A stretch of DNA of 64,000 bases from Gracilariopsis chorda (taxonomy: Eukaryota > Rhodophyta > Florideophyceae > Gracilariales > Gracilariaceae). The notes under the pieces were generated by a model that saw only the letters and a list, made by a program, of their open reading frames with translations, made no database searches and was not told the origin of the DNA. A program made the position numbers and the translations under genes. The stretch lies in NCBI GenBank assembly GCA_003194525.1, contig NBIV01000071.1, positions 124,001-188,000 of the forward strand, given 5' to 3'. Positions 44,923 through 56,182 of this stretch are shown here, piece by piece. Position 1 is the first letter of the stretch. Each line of letters starts with the position of its first letter.

Positions 44923-46314
44923 TTAGAGGTCCTCTCCTCCGTTTAGACGGGCACGAATCTTCATACAGAAGGGGTCCCCGAATTGTTCTCGGATCATTGC
45001 TTCCGTCGTGACCGGCACAAAACTTCCAGGTAGCGGGGTTTTGGGTGTCTCGCTTGAAGCGAGTAGCTCGTCGAACTCTACGTCCTGTTCCCAGTCGCTG
45101 GCCCATTCCGGGTCTTCCGGTGCGTCCATGATGAAACATAGGATCTCGTTGTCATCCGTATTCGGGAGTGCTTCCCTATTAGTGGGTAACCGCGACAGAG
45201 CGTCAGCTTGCGTGTTCATCGCTCCCTTCTTGTAGCTGACTTCGAAATCAAATTCCGCTAAGCGGAGCCTCCATCGCATGAGGCGACCGGAGGGATCCGA
45301 GAGGTTCATTAACCACCTCAGGGAGGAGTGGTCCGTGTAAACGGTGAAATGTACTACTATTAGATATGGGCGGAGGGTCGACACGGCCCACACAACGGCT
45401 AGACATTCCTTCTCCGATACGGAGTAATTCCTCTCGTGTACGTTGAGAGAGCGGGACCAGAATCCAATTGGCTTTCTTTTCCCCTCCGGGGTTGTTTGAA
45501 AGAGCGCACAACCTACCTGGTAGTCGCTCGAATCCGTGTCCACGGAATAAGGCAACCCCAATTTGGGTAGCGACAGGATTGGTGCTGTCGTGACGGCCTC
45601 CTTCAAGGAGTTGAAAGCTTCCGATTGCTCGGTGGTTAGTGGCTCCAACTTCGGTGGCTGTCCCTTCCTCAGAAGTGCATTCAACGGAGCTGCCGTATGT
45701 GCAAAGTCCGGTATGAACCGTCGATAGACGTTGACCTCCCCTAAAAAGGAGCGCAACTGCGTCTGCGTTTGCGGTTCTTTCGCCTCCATGAGGGATTTGA
45801 TTCGAGCCTTCTCGATTCTTAGCCGCCCAGGGCGGATGATATGCCAGAGATACTTTACGGTGTCCGTGAAGAACTCGCATTTCCTCAATTTGAGCGTAAC
45901 TCCTGCGTCTCGCAGCACCGTCATTACCTCCCTGACATGGGTCAGGTGATCATCCAAATTATCGGAGAAGACGATAATGTCTTCCAGGTACACCAGACAT
46001 GTCCGCCACTTGAAGCAGGACATTAAAATGTCAATAGCCCTTTGAAAGGTGGCCGGTACATTGGTCAAACCAAACGGCATCCGCTTGAAGTGGTAAGAAC
46101 CCGATTGACACACGAAAGCAGTCTTATCTCGGTCTTCCTCTCTTACAGGGACTTGCCAATATCCCCAATTGGCGTCGAGAGCCGTGAAAACGGTTGCATC
46201 TCCAAGGGAGTCAATACACTCATCCATACGTGGTATGGGGTAGGTGTCCCGTATAGGTACGGAGTTAAGGCGACGGTAGTCGACGCAAAATCGCCAGGTG
46301 CCGTCCGCCTTCAA
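44923..46314 (-). pseudogene. R3 reverse transcriptase and RNase H
   Basis: 463 codons: RT core (WRFCVDYRRLNSVPIRDTYP, FGLTNVPATFQRAID), connection (FIPDFAHTAAPLNALLRKG) and RNase H (YSVDTDSSDYQVGCALFQ, VYTDHSSLRWLMN, DALSRLP). Typical Ty3/gypsy order and lengths. Confidence 0.9.
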
Positions 46315-46335
46315 TGCCAGTACAACTGGGGATGC

Positions 46336-47682
46336 CTACGGAGATTGTGCGGGTTCGATCACTCCAGCACGGAGCATTTTGTCCACCTGGAATTGTTTCT
46401 CTTCCCGAGCTTTCGGTCCTGCCCGATACTGGGGTTGTGCAAGTGGCCGAGCATTCGGTACTAAATCTATCCGATGTTCGGTTGCGTTAATCTCCCCAAG
46501 GGAGCCATCCCACGTAGTGGTAAACTCCCGTAATAGGTCACGGAGGCGCCCACGATGCGAGTCCGGTACGTGACCGAGGTCCAACTCTTCGAGAGCCTTT
46601 TCCGGGTCAAGTCGGTCGTAGCTTGTTCTGCCGTGGTCCCCTTGATTGGGCACGGGGTCCGGATCGTCCGGTGTTTTATCCGTTACAACGGTGTTATCAT
46701 CTCCCTCCTCAGTGGGTTGTACGTCCTCTTCCGAGGTTACCACACCGAGAATCTCGGCAGCCGTCATCTTCGTTGGCACCATAGCCAACGGATGGGGTGT
46801 AACGGATCCAATCACTTGTTTCTTCACCAGATACTGGGTAGTGGTGTCAAAATTGGCCACCAGCACCCGGAACGGGGCGTCCGGCGTCACTTGGACCACT
46901 CCATTTGCAATGGTGAGTTGATATCTCTCGTACAACGAGGTAAAGGGTTGGATAACTCGTACTCCGTGTTGACGGGAGGTGACCCGAACCATTACCTGGG
47001 TCTCCGGGGGTATCGATATCGATGCCACCACGCGGAGCTTAGTTGAAACCCGCGACGCGGGCGGCGGTTCCTGTGCAGCAGGTAGTGGCACTTCGTTCTT
47101 CGTCGCCCGCCTTAGTGGCTTTCGAACTATTGGTACGGTGGACCCGTCCTCTATTTCGACTTGCCTCTGACGAGGTCTGATTGCTTGGACGAATCGGTCG
47201 CAGTAATCACAACCCAGTATGACTGGAGCGGCCAACGACCGACAAACAATAAAGTCGAGCTTCACCACGGATGTTCCGAGCCTCGCGACAAAGTCGATAC
47301 TTCCGACCGTTTTCAACGGATTGTTGTTCGCGTCCGCGATTTCGGGCGCCGTTCCCGAACGGATAAGAGACCGTAACAGCGGGGGCAGAGCCGATTCCAG
47401 GATGAATTTCGGACCGGCACCTGTATCCAGGACAGTTACGTACCTCACCATGAACTGGGGGTGAAGCCCAAGGTCAGCATATACCTTGTCGTCGCGCTTG
47501 GCCAGTACCAAGATTCTATCCGGGATCCGTTTATTTCTTACCCGTACCCACGGTCGACGCAGAACACCGAAGCGTTCCGAATCTGCGTCTGAGGCGTCCC
47601 TCTTCGAGAGGATTTTCACCAGGGAGCGAGGCGGTGACTCCTCAGGCGTCAACAAACTCGACTTGGAGGACGCCTCTCCCAA
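46336..47682 (-). pseudogene. R3 protease and RT N-terminal region
   Basis: 448 codons with the retropepsin site VTVLDTGAGPKFILE, VVLG-like VILGCDYCDRFVQ, an acidic linker and the RT entry ATEHRIDLVPNARPLAQPQY. Similar in length and order to the R1 and R2 counterparts. Confidence 0.85.
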
Positions 47683-47735
47683 TTGAAAGAATCCCTCGGC
47701 TAGTTTCCCTGAACAGGGCTTTCCTGAGCTGGTTG

Positions 47736-49901
47736 CTAAGGCTCCTCGACTACGAGAGCTTGTCTGTTCTCACCACGGTTAATCGCTTGTGCGTGGCCAG
47801 CTTCCATCGTCCGCGATTGGTTGTTAGCCGGCGGTGCCGGGGCCATTCTCCGGAAGGGAGTTGAGGGCACTGTGTGCGAAAAGTCTGTCGTGGCATGCAA
47901 GTACGACGCGGCCGGGACAGACGCCTTGTCCTGTGGAGGTAACGCCTCGTATTTGGCGACAATCTTCGGGAGGTCCCGGATAGAACACAGACACTGTGGT
48001 GAGGCGTGGCCAAATGTGTAACACAGGTGACATATTATGGCCACCACCGCGGTACGCAGGGCCACATTCCGAGTATCGGTCACAACTCCAGGGGAGCGGT
48101 TGTTCACCCAACCGGGCCGCTGATTGTGGGTGTATCCGTTTGCATACGGTATGCAGGGCGCCTGAGCTCTTCCGTTCCCTGTATACAACAGGTCATCTTC
48201 CCAATCCGTTGGTTGCGTCCCGTCCAAGGTTGACGGTAGTTCCGCAGTCGGCACTGACACGCCATCGCCGTGAGCAATGTGGACGTTTTCATACCCCTTC
48301 TGGGGAGGCTCATCCGCCGAAAGCGAGAGGGCGTTGGACTCGTTCTCAACCATCAACGCTTTTGCGGTTCTTACCCTCGGTTGAGGTGTCCTGGGGCGCA
48401 GTGCATCTCCTTCAGCGCGGGCGTGCTGCACCAACTCCAAGTAGGAGAGCTTAGGCCGGTCTTCCCAGTATCTCCCCAGTAGGGTCTTGATGGCTGGGTC
48501 TAGCCCATCAAAGAACATCGTGCACCGCTCCGCCGCGGGATAAACATTACCACACCTGTGGAAAGCCTTGTTCAGGCGTACCGAGTAATCAGTTTCCAAT
48601 TCCCCAGGTTTCTGGCGGGTGTCTCGCAGAACGAGGATTGCCGATTGAACCGCGATGTTAGTTGCATACGACTGTAGCAGGTATTGAACCACTTCTGGCC
48701 AGCAGCTAACCCCTCCTTTGGAGGCACGAGTTGAGCCTCTTACAGAGTTGAACTGATCTTCAGCGATTCCCCGTAAAACGTACGGTAGTGTAATGTAGGC
48801 CTGAGCCGCATTCATCCCAAGTATATCGGCTTCTGCCACGAAACGTGCGAGGAAATCCAACACCAGAATGGGGTCTTCTCCAGAATAAGTCTGGTTGCGG
48901 AGTGAGAGCTGCATGCGCTTAATGCAATCTCTCACTCTACCCGTGTCACGGGCGTTTCTCTCTCGAGAGGTATCTTCTAACCGATAGTATGGGTATGACA
49001 GCAGCTTCCGATACATCGGGTTCGTTCGCTCCAACTTCTTCAAACTGGAGTGCTTCTTACCCCGAGTTAGGGCGCGAACTGCACCCTTGGTGGCATATGA
49101 CCGCTTGGAGTGGGAAGAGCGCCCGTAGCGGGTGTTGCCAGCCTCAGAGTCCGAGCTTTCGGAATTATCCGAGTCGCTCGATGAAGAGTCCGACGAAGTC
49201 GGTGGCGACCGAGAAGATTTCTTTCTTCCGGATCTCCGCTTCTTGCGGTCTTGTCACTGGTTCCTGCGCTCGGCGCATTGGGAGACAGCTCCATGTTCCG
49301 CTGCTGCGGGTTGTACCGTCAAGACAGTTTGCTCTAACGTCTCCAGACGGGCCGTAACTAGATCAAATCGGGTCTCAATTCCTTCGACGAAGGCAGCGGG
49401 TCCACCAAAGCTTTCCAGCAAGGTGTTGACGTCCGACCGTATTTAAAGGAGATCTTCTGCGACATCCCTTACAGGATTGGCCTCCATCACTCCACAGAAG
49501 GAGGTAAATTCCCTGAAAAGGGTGTTGTGAGCAGTCCGTAGCCTACGGAGCTGCTCATCCAGGCGAGTCACCTGGCTCTTCTCGACCGCCCCAGATGGCG
49601 GGGGCACTTCCGCGACAGCGGTAACCGCTGTAGGTGGCCCACAACTGGGTGTCAAGTTGTCCAGCAGAGCTGGTGGATCATTCCGGGGTTCCGGTTCCTG
49701 GCCCATTGAGCAGGAAGCGATCTTGGCAGCAAAGGTAGAACCAGCCCTCATCGGGATCCTGGTAGGATGCCGAACATCGGGGTTGTCACCACCTTGGTGG
49801 GAGCGGCTGCGAGTAATCGCCGGATCCGCGTCCGAAGGCTTCCTCGACATGACAAACCGTTCAAACGGGAACCACGGAATTGTTCCGGATAAATGAATCA
49901 A
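47736..49901 (-). pseudogene. R3 gag
   Basis: A capsid-like core (GEDPILVLDFLARFVAEADI, ELETDYSVRLNKAFHRCGN) and a zinc knuckle CHLCYTFGHASPQC (CX2CX4HX4C), preceded by a Ser/Arg-rich stretch and the gag start MSRKPSDADP near 49850. Broken; homologous to R2 gag throughout. Confidence 0.85.
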
Positions 49902-49937
49902 ACCTCCAAGAGGAGTAATACAGAGCTTAGTCTTCTA

Positions 49938-49950
49938 GGTCGGGAGACCA
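49938..49950 (-). promoter_or_regulatory. R3 primer-binding site
   Basis: Minus strand TGGTCTCCCGACC, three bases inside the 5' LTR; identical to that of R2. Confidence 0.75.
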
Positions 49951-49953
49951 CTT

Positions 49954-50804
49954 TGTGGTGCAATGCCCAGTGATGGGAAAACACGCCGAAGACGTTCGGG
50001 ATCTTCCTCTCACGAGGGTAGCACAGCGAAAGAGCCCTTCCAGGGATGACACGACGAAGTCGGGTGTTAACCGAGGTCAACCTTCGCGACTAGCGCAGGA
50101 AGGTAACTAGGTAAACCTGTAACGCAGTGCAATACTCCGGTGAGTAGAGATGACTCCACACAGTGGCGCACACACGACAAATGTCGGTATGAGCCGCGGA
50201 TAGCGGGAACTATCCTAAATAGGAAAGGGGAAAAATAAAGGAATATGGGGGGAATGGGACAAAAGAAAGGGACGACAACGAGTCACACGAGTGGCTCGGG
50301 GGAGGCCCGGCACTGCCGAGAAAAATACCGTATACACGGGCGAAACCACAACAATGGGAACAATCCTCAAGAGGGGTATCTTGGCGAGCAAGGGGGTTGA
50401 GCACACCGTAGGCAACATATCTCTCCTAAATGGAGTCGAGTACCGCTGAAGGCGAATGAGGTCAGAGCCAAGTTCTTGGAATAGAACACCCTTGGTGGAG
50501 AAGATCTAATGGTGCGGCGGCCGCGAGGCCGGCGCACTAAGTAGTGTACCCTCCCTAGTGTAATAACTAATTAAATAGATAATTAAGTAAATATATAAAA
50601 ACCACCCGTTCACTATCTATCCTTGCCTGCAACCCTTGCCAACGCCCGTGTTCCACTTGTACCACCGGTGTACCGGGCCAACTCCTGCTCGCAAGCAGTG
50701 CCACCTGGCACGAGGAAAAGTCATGTATGGACATGTATGAAAGCCGGTGCGACCGGGAAAATCACCAAGTCCCCAGATGTCCCTCTTACGAGGAATGCTC
50801 TTCA
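49954..50804 (-). repeat. R3 5' LTR
   Basis: 851 bp; stem-loop at 50512-50537; TATA-like TATATATTTAC on the minus strand at about 50588-50598, some 55 bp upstream of the stem-loop. Confidence 0.9.
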
Positions 50805-51213
50805 AATCCGAATACTCGTGTCCTTCAGATAGGCAAGGGAGTTAGAATTTACGTATGCTTGGGTGCTTCCCTTCAAAGAGGAGTAGAGAATACACGAAGG
50901 CGATTAGGTCTAGAGCCAACTGCCCAGGTGGGAGTCCTTTTTTGGAGAAGGGTTACTGGTGTGACGGCAACTAGCCGGCGCATTGAGTACTAAACATCCC
51001 AGAAAGGGGTGTAAAAACATTAAATAAAATAAATAAATTACACCAATTCGGCGGTTCATACCCACTACTGTGGTCAACTGCCAATTGAATGTTCCATGTC
51101 CCACGTGTCAAATATTCTATTATTTTTCGTAGGTCATGCAATGACTATATTACTGAAACATTCGGGATATCAACCAAGTACCAAGAATGCCTTCCTAAGG
51201 GCATTGCACTTCA
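50805..51213 (-). repeat. R4 3' LTR, outer part (other part 39671-40061)
   Basis: Continues the LTR interrupted by R3. Carries the same stem-loop position (50959-50983, with wobble pairs) and the LTR end GCATTGCACTTCA found in R2. Confidence 0.8.
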
Positions 51214-52825
51214 TATCCCACTCCTTAGTTGGTAAAGCTACCGCGAACGCCGGCGAATCCCAGCAGAAAATGGGTGATAAAAGTCCAAACCTCTCTGGGT
51301 CACCGGTTCAAACCTCTACCTCAGAGAAGCAAACTCCTGCAAAAGCAGCGGACCAGCCTTCTACAAGTGCAAGCTCTTCACCTTTTCGCTCAACTCACCC
51401 AGATCACACCATTTCGAAGTGGATATGAACAACAACAAAAACCAACCTCAAGGACGGACTCCAGTCGGGAACTTCACATCTAGTTTCCGGTCGGTATCCC
51501 TGCCCCAGGAGAGGCGACCTCCGGTACAGCCGGCCAACCTTTGTGCAGCGTTCCAGCATGGGTTCCAACTTCCACCAGTGGTGGCCCCTTCCAGACCGAC
51601 CCCGGCAGCGACTTGTCCGTCTTATAATGCCTTCGCAGGTTTAGATCCAAGACATTGCAGTCATTTCTCTCTGCTCCGGCTTGCGCCGTGGTTCAACCCC
51701 ATCGATGCCCTCCACGAGTAGTTGGTTTCGGCCTACGTGGATGGTTCTGATACCCTGACCAGGAATCTACCCAGCCTCGTCACATTATCGTGGGACTGGC
51801 AGCTTCGGACTGCAATCCCGGCGCACCATATTCGAAGAAACTCGGGAGAGTGCGCGACTGCGGCTCATATGGCGCTGGTGCGGATTGCATATCAACAGCA
51901 TAAGCGGGCGCCTTTTGAATTCCCGGTGCCTACCGGTTTCGACTTCGACGTCAGCCTTTTCTGCACAAGCGGTGAAATCAGCTACGGCTAACGCCTGGCC
52001 AGCCTCGATACCATAGCGTGGAGGAACTTTCCCAATGCGCGGCCAGAACCCCTGTGTTGGGGCGATCGATTCTTCGGGCTGAGTTCCGGTACCTTCCCCG
52101 GCAGTCCCGGTTCAACTTCCTCCAAAACACCATCCCTTATGAACCGCGTTGGGGATCCCGAGTCGGGTAATTTGTCCCGTACTAAAACTTGGTGATTGAG
52201 TGGATTGCTCCGCCTCATTGACAGGGTCAGTATGTCGGACTCCCCGAATGGTGGAGGTTTCAAGAGGCCTGCCGCGGTTGCTACTTTGAGCTCCCGCCGG
52301 CACTCACATACCTCGGTTCCTTCCTGATTCAGGATCCCCGCTCGGGGCTTTGGTCAGTAATTGCAAACGAGTGGGCTCACCATACTGCAGCGTATATCCT
52401 TTCTGAGGTTTATGACCAGTACCTACTGTGTTTGATTCATCCGCGTGTGCTGGCCGCTATTCGAAATGCGGACCTCAGTGTTCACCTTGAGGGCATTGCC
52501 AACAATGAATAAGTACTCCAATTACTTGGTTAAATCGATAGTATTGACTGGAGCGAGGTCCCGCTGGAACAGAGTGGTCGACTTGACGGCGGTTGTGGCG
52601 GTACCAGTGGTCCGGGTCTTGGTAGAAACACCGCCCTTGCCAGGTATTTCATCTACTTCGATACCTTGGTGTTCTGGGACATTTTCTCTGAGGAGGCGGG
52701 GGAACTCCGCAACGCACTGCGGCACGTGCCGGACGACCATTCGATTGGGCATTTCGAGTCCGGCAATTACTACCACCCCTCGTATCTGGCCTTGCGTTAG
52801 AGCGTGCGCACTAGAAGCCTCATGA
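51190..52825 (+). pseudogene. R4 antisense accessory gene (homologue of the R3 gene)
   Basis: Same place and strand as in R3. Shared pieces: LVTLSWDWQLRTAIPAHHIR, DPRSGLWSV, YILSEVYDQY, IHPRVLAAIR, WSEVPLE, GPGLGRNTALA and VPDDH before a YY motif. The Ser/Pro/Thr-rich N-terminus is alike in composition but not in sequence. Broken, more so than the R3 copy. The two copies have diverged widely in DNA yet keep these protein motifs. Confidence 0.7.
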
Positions 52826-53735
52826 AAGCCATCGTGTCGTAGAACAACCCTTGAACCTGGCTTGCTGTCTGGACCAATAACCTGAACCTTCTCGTGGCGA
52901 CTAATTGCAGTTACTGGACGCTACGCATAGCGGTCTTTGACCTTGAGATACGAGTACCGACGGAAAATTGGGAATCTTAAAGTCCTGAATAGGACCTCGT
53001 GGTTTCATGATCCTGCAAGGTAAGTTGAATATGAGACGAACATATTCGTAAGTCCTGAATAAGGCCTCCACCACTGTTGCGTCTTTAAGGAAGTTAGCTA
53101 TTGGCTCAGCTAAGGTTTGCAAGCCAAAAACCGGTTGGATTTGACTGAGAACTTGAACTAAACCCGCAGCTAACGCAAGTGTTGTATAGCTGTGTCAGAT
53201 GGGTGAGTGTAGCTGCTCGTACGGGGACAGGGTGTCTCGTCGTTTGAGCCGGATCGTAGTGAGGACAAGGACGTCTTATGAAGCAAGAACGCCACGCAGG
53301 TAGGTGTAAAGAATTAGAGGAGGCCAGCTGGGTAAGACATATCCTGCTGATAGTAACCTCTCCTCAACATTCCGTGCGTTACAGGCACCTACGTTCTGGA
53401 TTGCCCAGAACTTGGCCAGGGCGCTGATATTGCATCTTACCGAGAGAGTCTTACTCGGAGCCAGAGGTCTGACCTTCAGGGAACCGGAGATAGCATTTTC
53501 TGCCAGTGGACCTAACTGTGAAAAAGTAGTAGAAGGATCCGTCGACCGGTAAGGGCCCGGTGAAGAATCTTTTCTGCTAGTCTCCCTTAGTCTCGCGTGG
53601 AGTGGTACTCTGCGATGAACTCTGAGACTCACAAAGATAATAGACGTATAACTCCTCTAAAGTGGGGCGCTGAATATTACATTTGGCGCATATAAGCTAG
53701 AGACTCACGAACTCCTTTATAGTAGTGTTGCAAGT
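52826..53735. other. Unassigned stretch beyond R4
   Basis: A minus-strand open frame of 118 codons (53276-53632) has no motif I know. AAGTCCTGAATA occurs twice (about 52979 and 53050). Possibly further worn retroelement sequence. Confidence 0.3.
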
Positions 53736-53739
53736 AAGT

Positions 53740-54845
53740 TTGGGTTTGTGCTTGGTTTTGAGGGGTGTCGGCAAGCGCTTGGTTCTGACGCAAAACGTTG
53801 AACGAGTGGTGGAATTGCTGTATGTACGTTTTTTCATGTCTTCAATGGATGACGAAACGCTGTGCGCCGGTTACGAAACAAACGCTTGATCTAAAAAAAA
53901 CTGGCTAAATATTATAGATTGCTTGGGTCGGCTAAAAACCAAGCGCACACAACCAAAAATTACGATTTAACATGGTCGTTTGCGCTTGGGTTTAGGCATA
54001 TATGGCACGTGTCGTGTGCATGTCGTGTAACTAGCGTAATTGGGCGCATTTTTTAACGTTAAGCGCGCCAATACACGATGCCCCAGCGCTTGGTTTTAGC
54101 CATGATTTGTCAGAACCTTGTAGGAAAGTCCTGAAAGTGCGTGCGCGCGCATATGTGCGTGTTGGAGGCTTTGGAAGGATGGTTTCTGAGCCGGTTTGGC
54201 AAGGTTCGGTCGCATGCTCCATGCGCTTGGGTTTAGCCAGCTTTTCGCAGACCAAGCGCGTGGGATGTTTTTTGGCTCATTTGTAAAATGTGGGAAAGCG
54301 CTTGATTTTGGACTGCCTTGGAGAAACCAAGCATCACGTGAATATTTCGCACATTGTAAAAATGTACGAAAGCGCTTGGTTTTGGACACATTTGCCCAAA
54401 GCAAGCATTTCGGGCATGTTTACGCACATTTTGCAAATGATCGAAAACGCTTGGTTTTGGGCATATTTACCGCAACCTAGCAATGAGGGGGTGTTTCCGC
54501 ACATTGTAGAAATATGCGAAAGAGTTTAGTTTTAGGCCATTTAGGTGAGACCAAGCAAAGCTTGAATTTTTTTGCACATTGTACAAAACTGCAAAAGCGC
54601 TTGGTTTTTGCAACATTTGCAATAATCATGCAATGCGGGCATGTTAACGCATATTGTGCAAAAGGGCGAAAGCGGTTGGTTTTTAGGAGATTTGTGGGCC
54701 CCAAGGAATGCGTTTTTTTTAAATGTTTGACAAATGTTTTGGGGTTTGTGGTACTGGTCATATTTGCCCAAACGAAGCATTGCCGGCATGTTTACGCACA
54801 TGGAACAAATGAGACAAAGCGGACTTTTATTAGGGAGCCTCCGGG
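53740..54845. repeat. 75-bp tandem repeat array, degenerate at its left side
   Basis: The word GCGCTTGGTTTT or a close variant recurs at 54223, 54298, 54372, 54447, 54521, 54597 and 54672, that is every 74-76 bp. More worn copies lie at 53747, 53775, 53977 and 54086 and a last one near 54818. Each unit also has CCAAGCA about 25 bp on, so the two words can pair, and GCACATTGTA-like sequence. Because 75 is a multiple of three, open frames cross several units with a 25-codon period (KRLVL recurring); these are probably not genes. Confidence 0.8.
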
Positions 54846-54879
54846 AAAGAATGAAGAGCCTTGGTGTTAAAAATTAGGG

Positions 54880-55700
54880 GTTTATAGTTTGATGTTCTTA
54901 GGGGTTTTAAGGATGGTTTTAGGGTATTGTAAGAACCTTCATATTAAAGTTTAGGGTTTTTAAATTTAAGGGTGTTTAGGGGATTATATTAGCATTAGGA
55001 ACCGTTCTAGGTTATTGTATTTTAGGGAAATGGCAATGTAAGGAGGTTTTAGTTGTTTTTAGGTGCAGTTGGAGAAAAACAGGAGAAGTACAAAATGTAA
55101 TATCGAGGTACCCTGGGGGGGTGAATACTGATAAAAACGTTTTCCGTATTAGGGATGTTTGGGAGCTGGGATGTGGTTTTAAAGGTGTAGCGCTACAGGG
55201 TGTTAGGGTTGTATATTTGTTCGCTCGGCAACGTTTTAGCCGCTTCCATTCTGGTAAGCTCTACTTTTCATGATTATGGATGTGTCAGAGTATTAAAAGT
55301 TGGATTTTGCATAATGAAAATTGCAAGATCTAGAAAGTCGTGTATATGGCCTAGTTCTCTACACGTAGAAATATGTGAATAGAACGTCTTAGTGGTTTTT
55401 TGTAAACGTTATTTTTCGTTTTAGTGTGTTTTGGTGATTTGTGTTGCGGGTAGGGGAGTTTGAATGTTTTAAAAAATTATGATTAGCCGTACACTCAAGA
55501 AATGCAAGTTCTCTTCAATTTTTGTGTAGGGGTTTTGTTTTTATGGGCGTTTTTTGCGATCGGGTCTAGGCATTTTCTAAGGGGTGTATTGGTATTAGGG
55601 GTTTTACTTCTAGACATTTTGGGGGGTTGCACTTAGATTCCTAGGTTTTACTTTATTAGTGTTTTATGGGTTTTTAGGGGTTTTAGGGGTTACAGAATGT
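54880..55700. repeat. GT-rich tract with many TTAGGG words
   Basis: About 800 bp in which one strand is strongly G+T-biased. TTAGGG occurs some eight times on the plus strand, often as TTTTAGGG or TTTTAGGGGTT, and CCCTAA hardly at all. No genes. It looks like worn telomere-type repeat, but the spacing is irregular. Confidence 0.5.
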
Positions 55701-56182
55701 TAACAGAAACAGAATTGTCTTGCATAGCATGTGCTGTTGTGAAGGGGTTTTTTCGACTTTAGGGGGTGGGCGTTGTGTGCTGTAGAAGTGTGCAGTGGTA
55801 TGCAGAGCACGCTTTGTCCTAAAGCGGTCTTTAATTGGAATGCTTTGTTGTGCGCCGCCGTAGGCGGTGTGCATTAGGAAATAGTCCTGTCCTATGTTTA
55901 AAAGATAGTGGCGTGGCTATGGGAATACCGAACTCGGAGACTTTGGGGTGTTTTAGAGTCGCTTGACCTCCGCGACGATGTACGTCAGGAAGTTTTCCTG
56001 TCGTACATGCATAACACAGATAAGAATACAGTAGAAGCAAGCGGAAGGTGTTTTTCGTTTTGGTCGGACATGGGCGTTTCTCAACGTGTGAGGATGTTTG
56101 GGGGGTTTTTATACGTAACGAATAGAAACACGTAAAGCTTGTGGCCACACATTTATTGTTATCAACATGGTGTCACGCAAAG
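55701..56182. other. No clear gene
   Basis: Between the GT-rich tract and the helicase end; a GCCGCCGTAGGCGG palindrome lies near 55851. Confidence 0.3.

Larger units (their letters stand above)
40062..50804 (-). mobile_element. R3: full-length Ty3/gypsy element with an antisense gene, 10.7 kb
   Basis: Two LTRs (40062-40911 and 49954-50804), primer-binding site 49938-49950, polypurine tract 40912-40924 and a perfect 5-bp target duplication AATCC (40057-40061, 50805-50809). Order on the minus strand: gag, protease, RT, RNase H, integrase. Between integrase and the 3' LTR a further gene lies on the opposite strand. The LTRs differ at about 25 of 850 positions by eye (near 3 %), so it is moderately young. 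All parts are present but it is broken, with roughly five to ten breaks. Confidence 0.9.
39671..52825 (-). mobile_element. R4: truncated Ty3/gypsy element hosting R3
   Basis: Its 3' LTR is split by R3 into 39671-40061 and 50805-51213. Going inward come a polypurine tract (51214-51226) and the antisense gene (about 51190-52825). No pol or gag of this element is seen beyond, so it is truncated. The LTR starts TGTAGTGCAAT and ends in CA. Broken, about ten or more breaks, older than R3. Confidence 0.75.

Noticed and set aside
54096-54870. Repeat-protein gene with 25-residue units
   Set aside because: Open frames occur on both strands, units end in stops, and no start or conserved residue pattern is seen; best explained by the 75-bp period.
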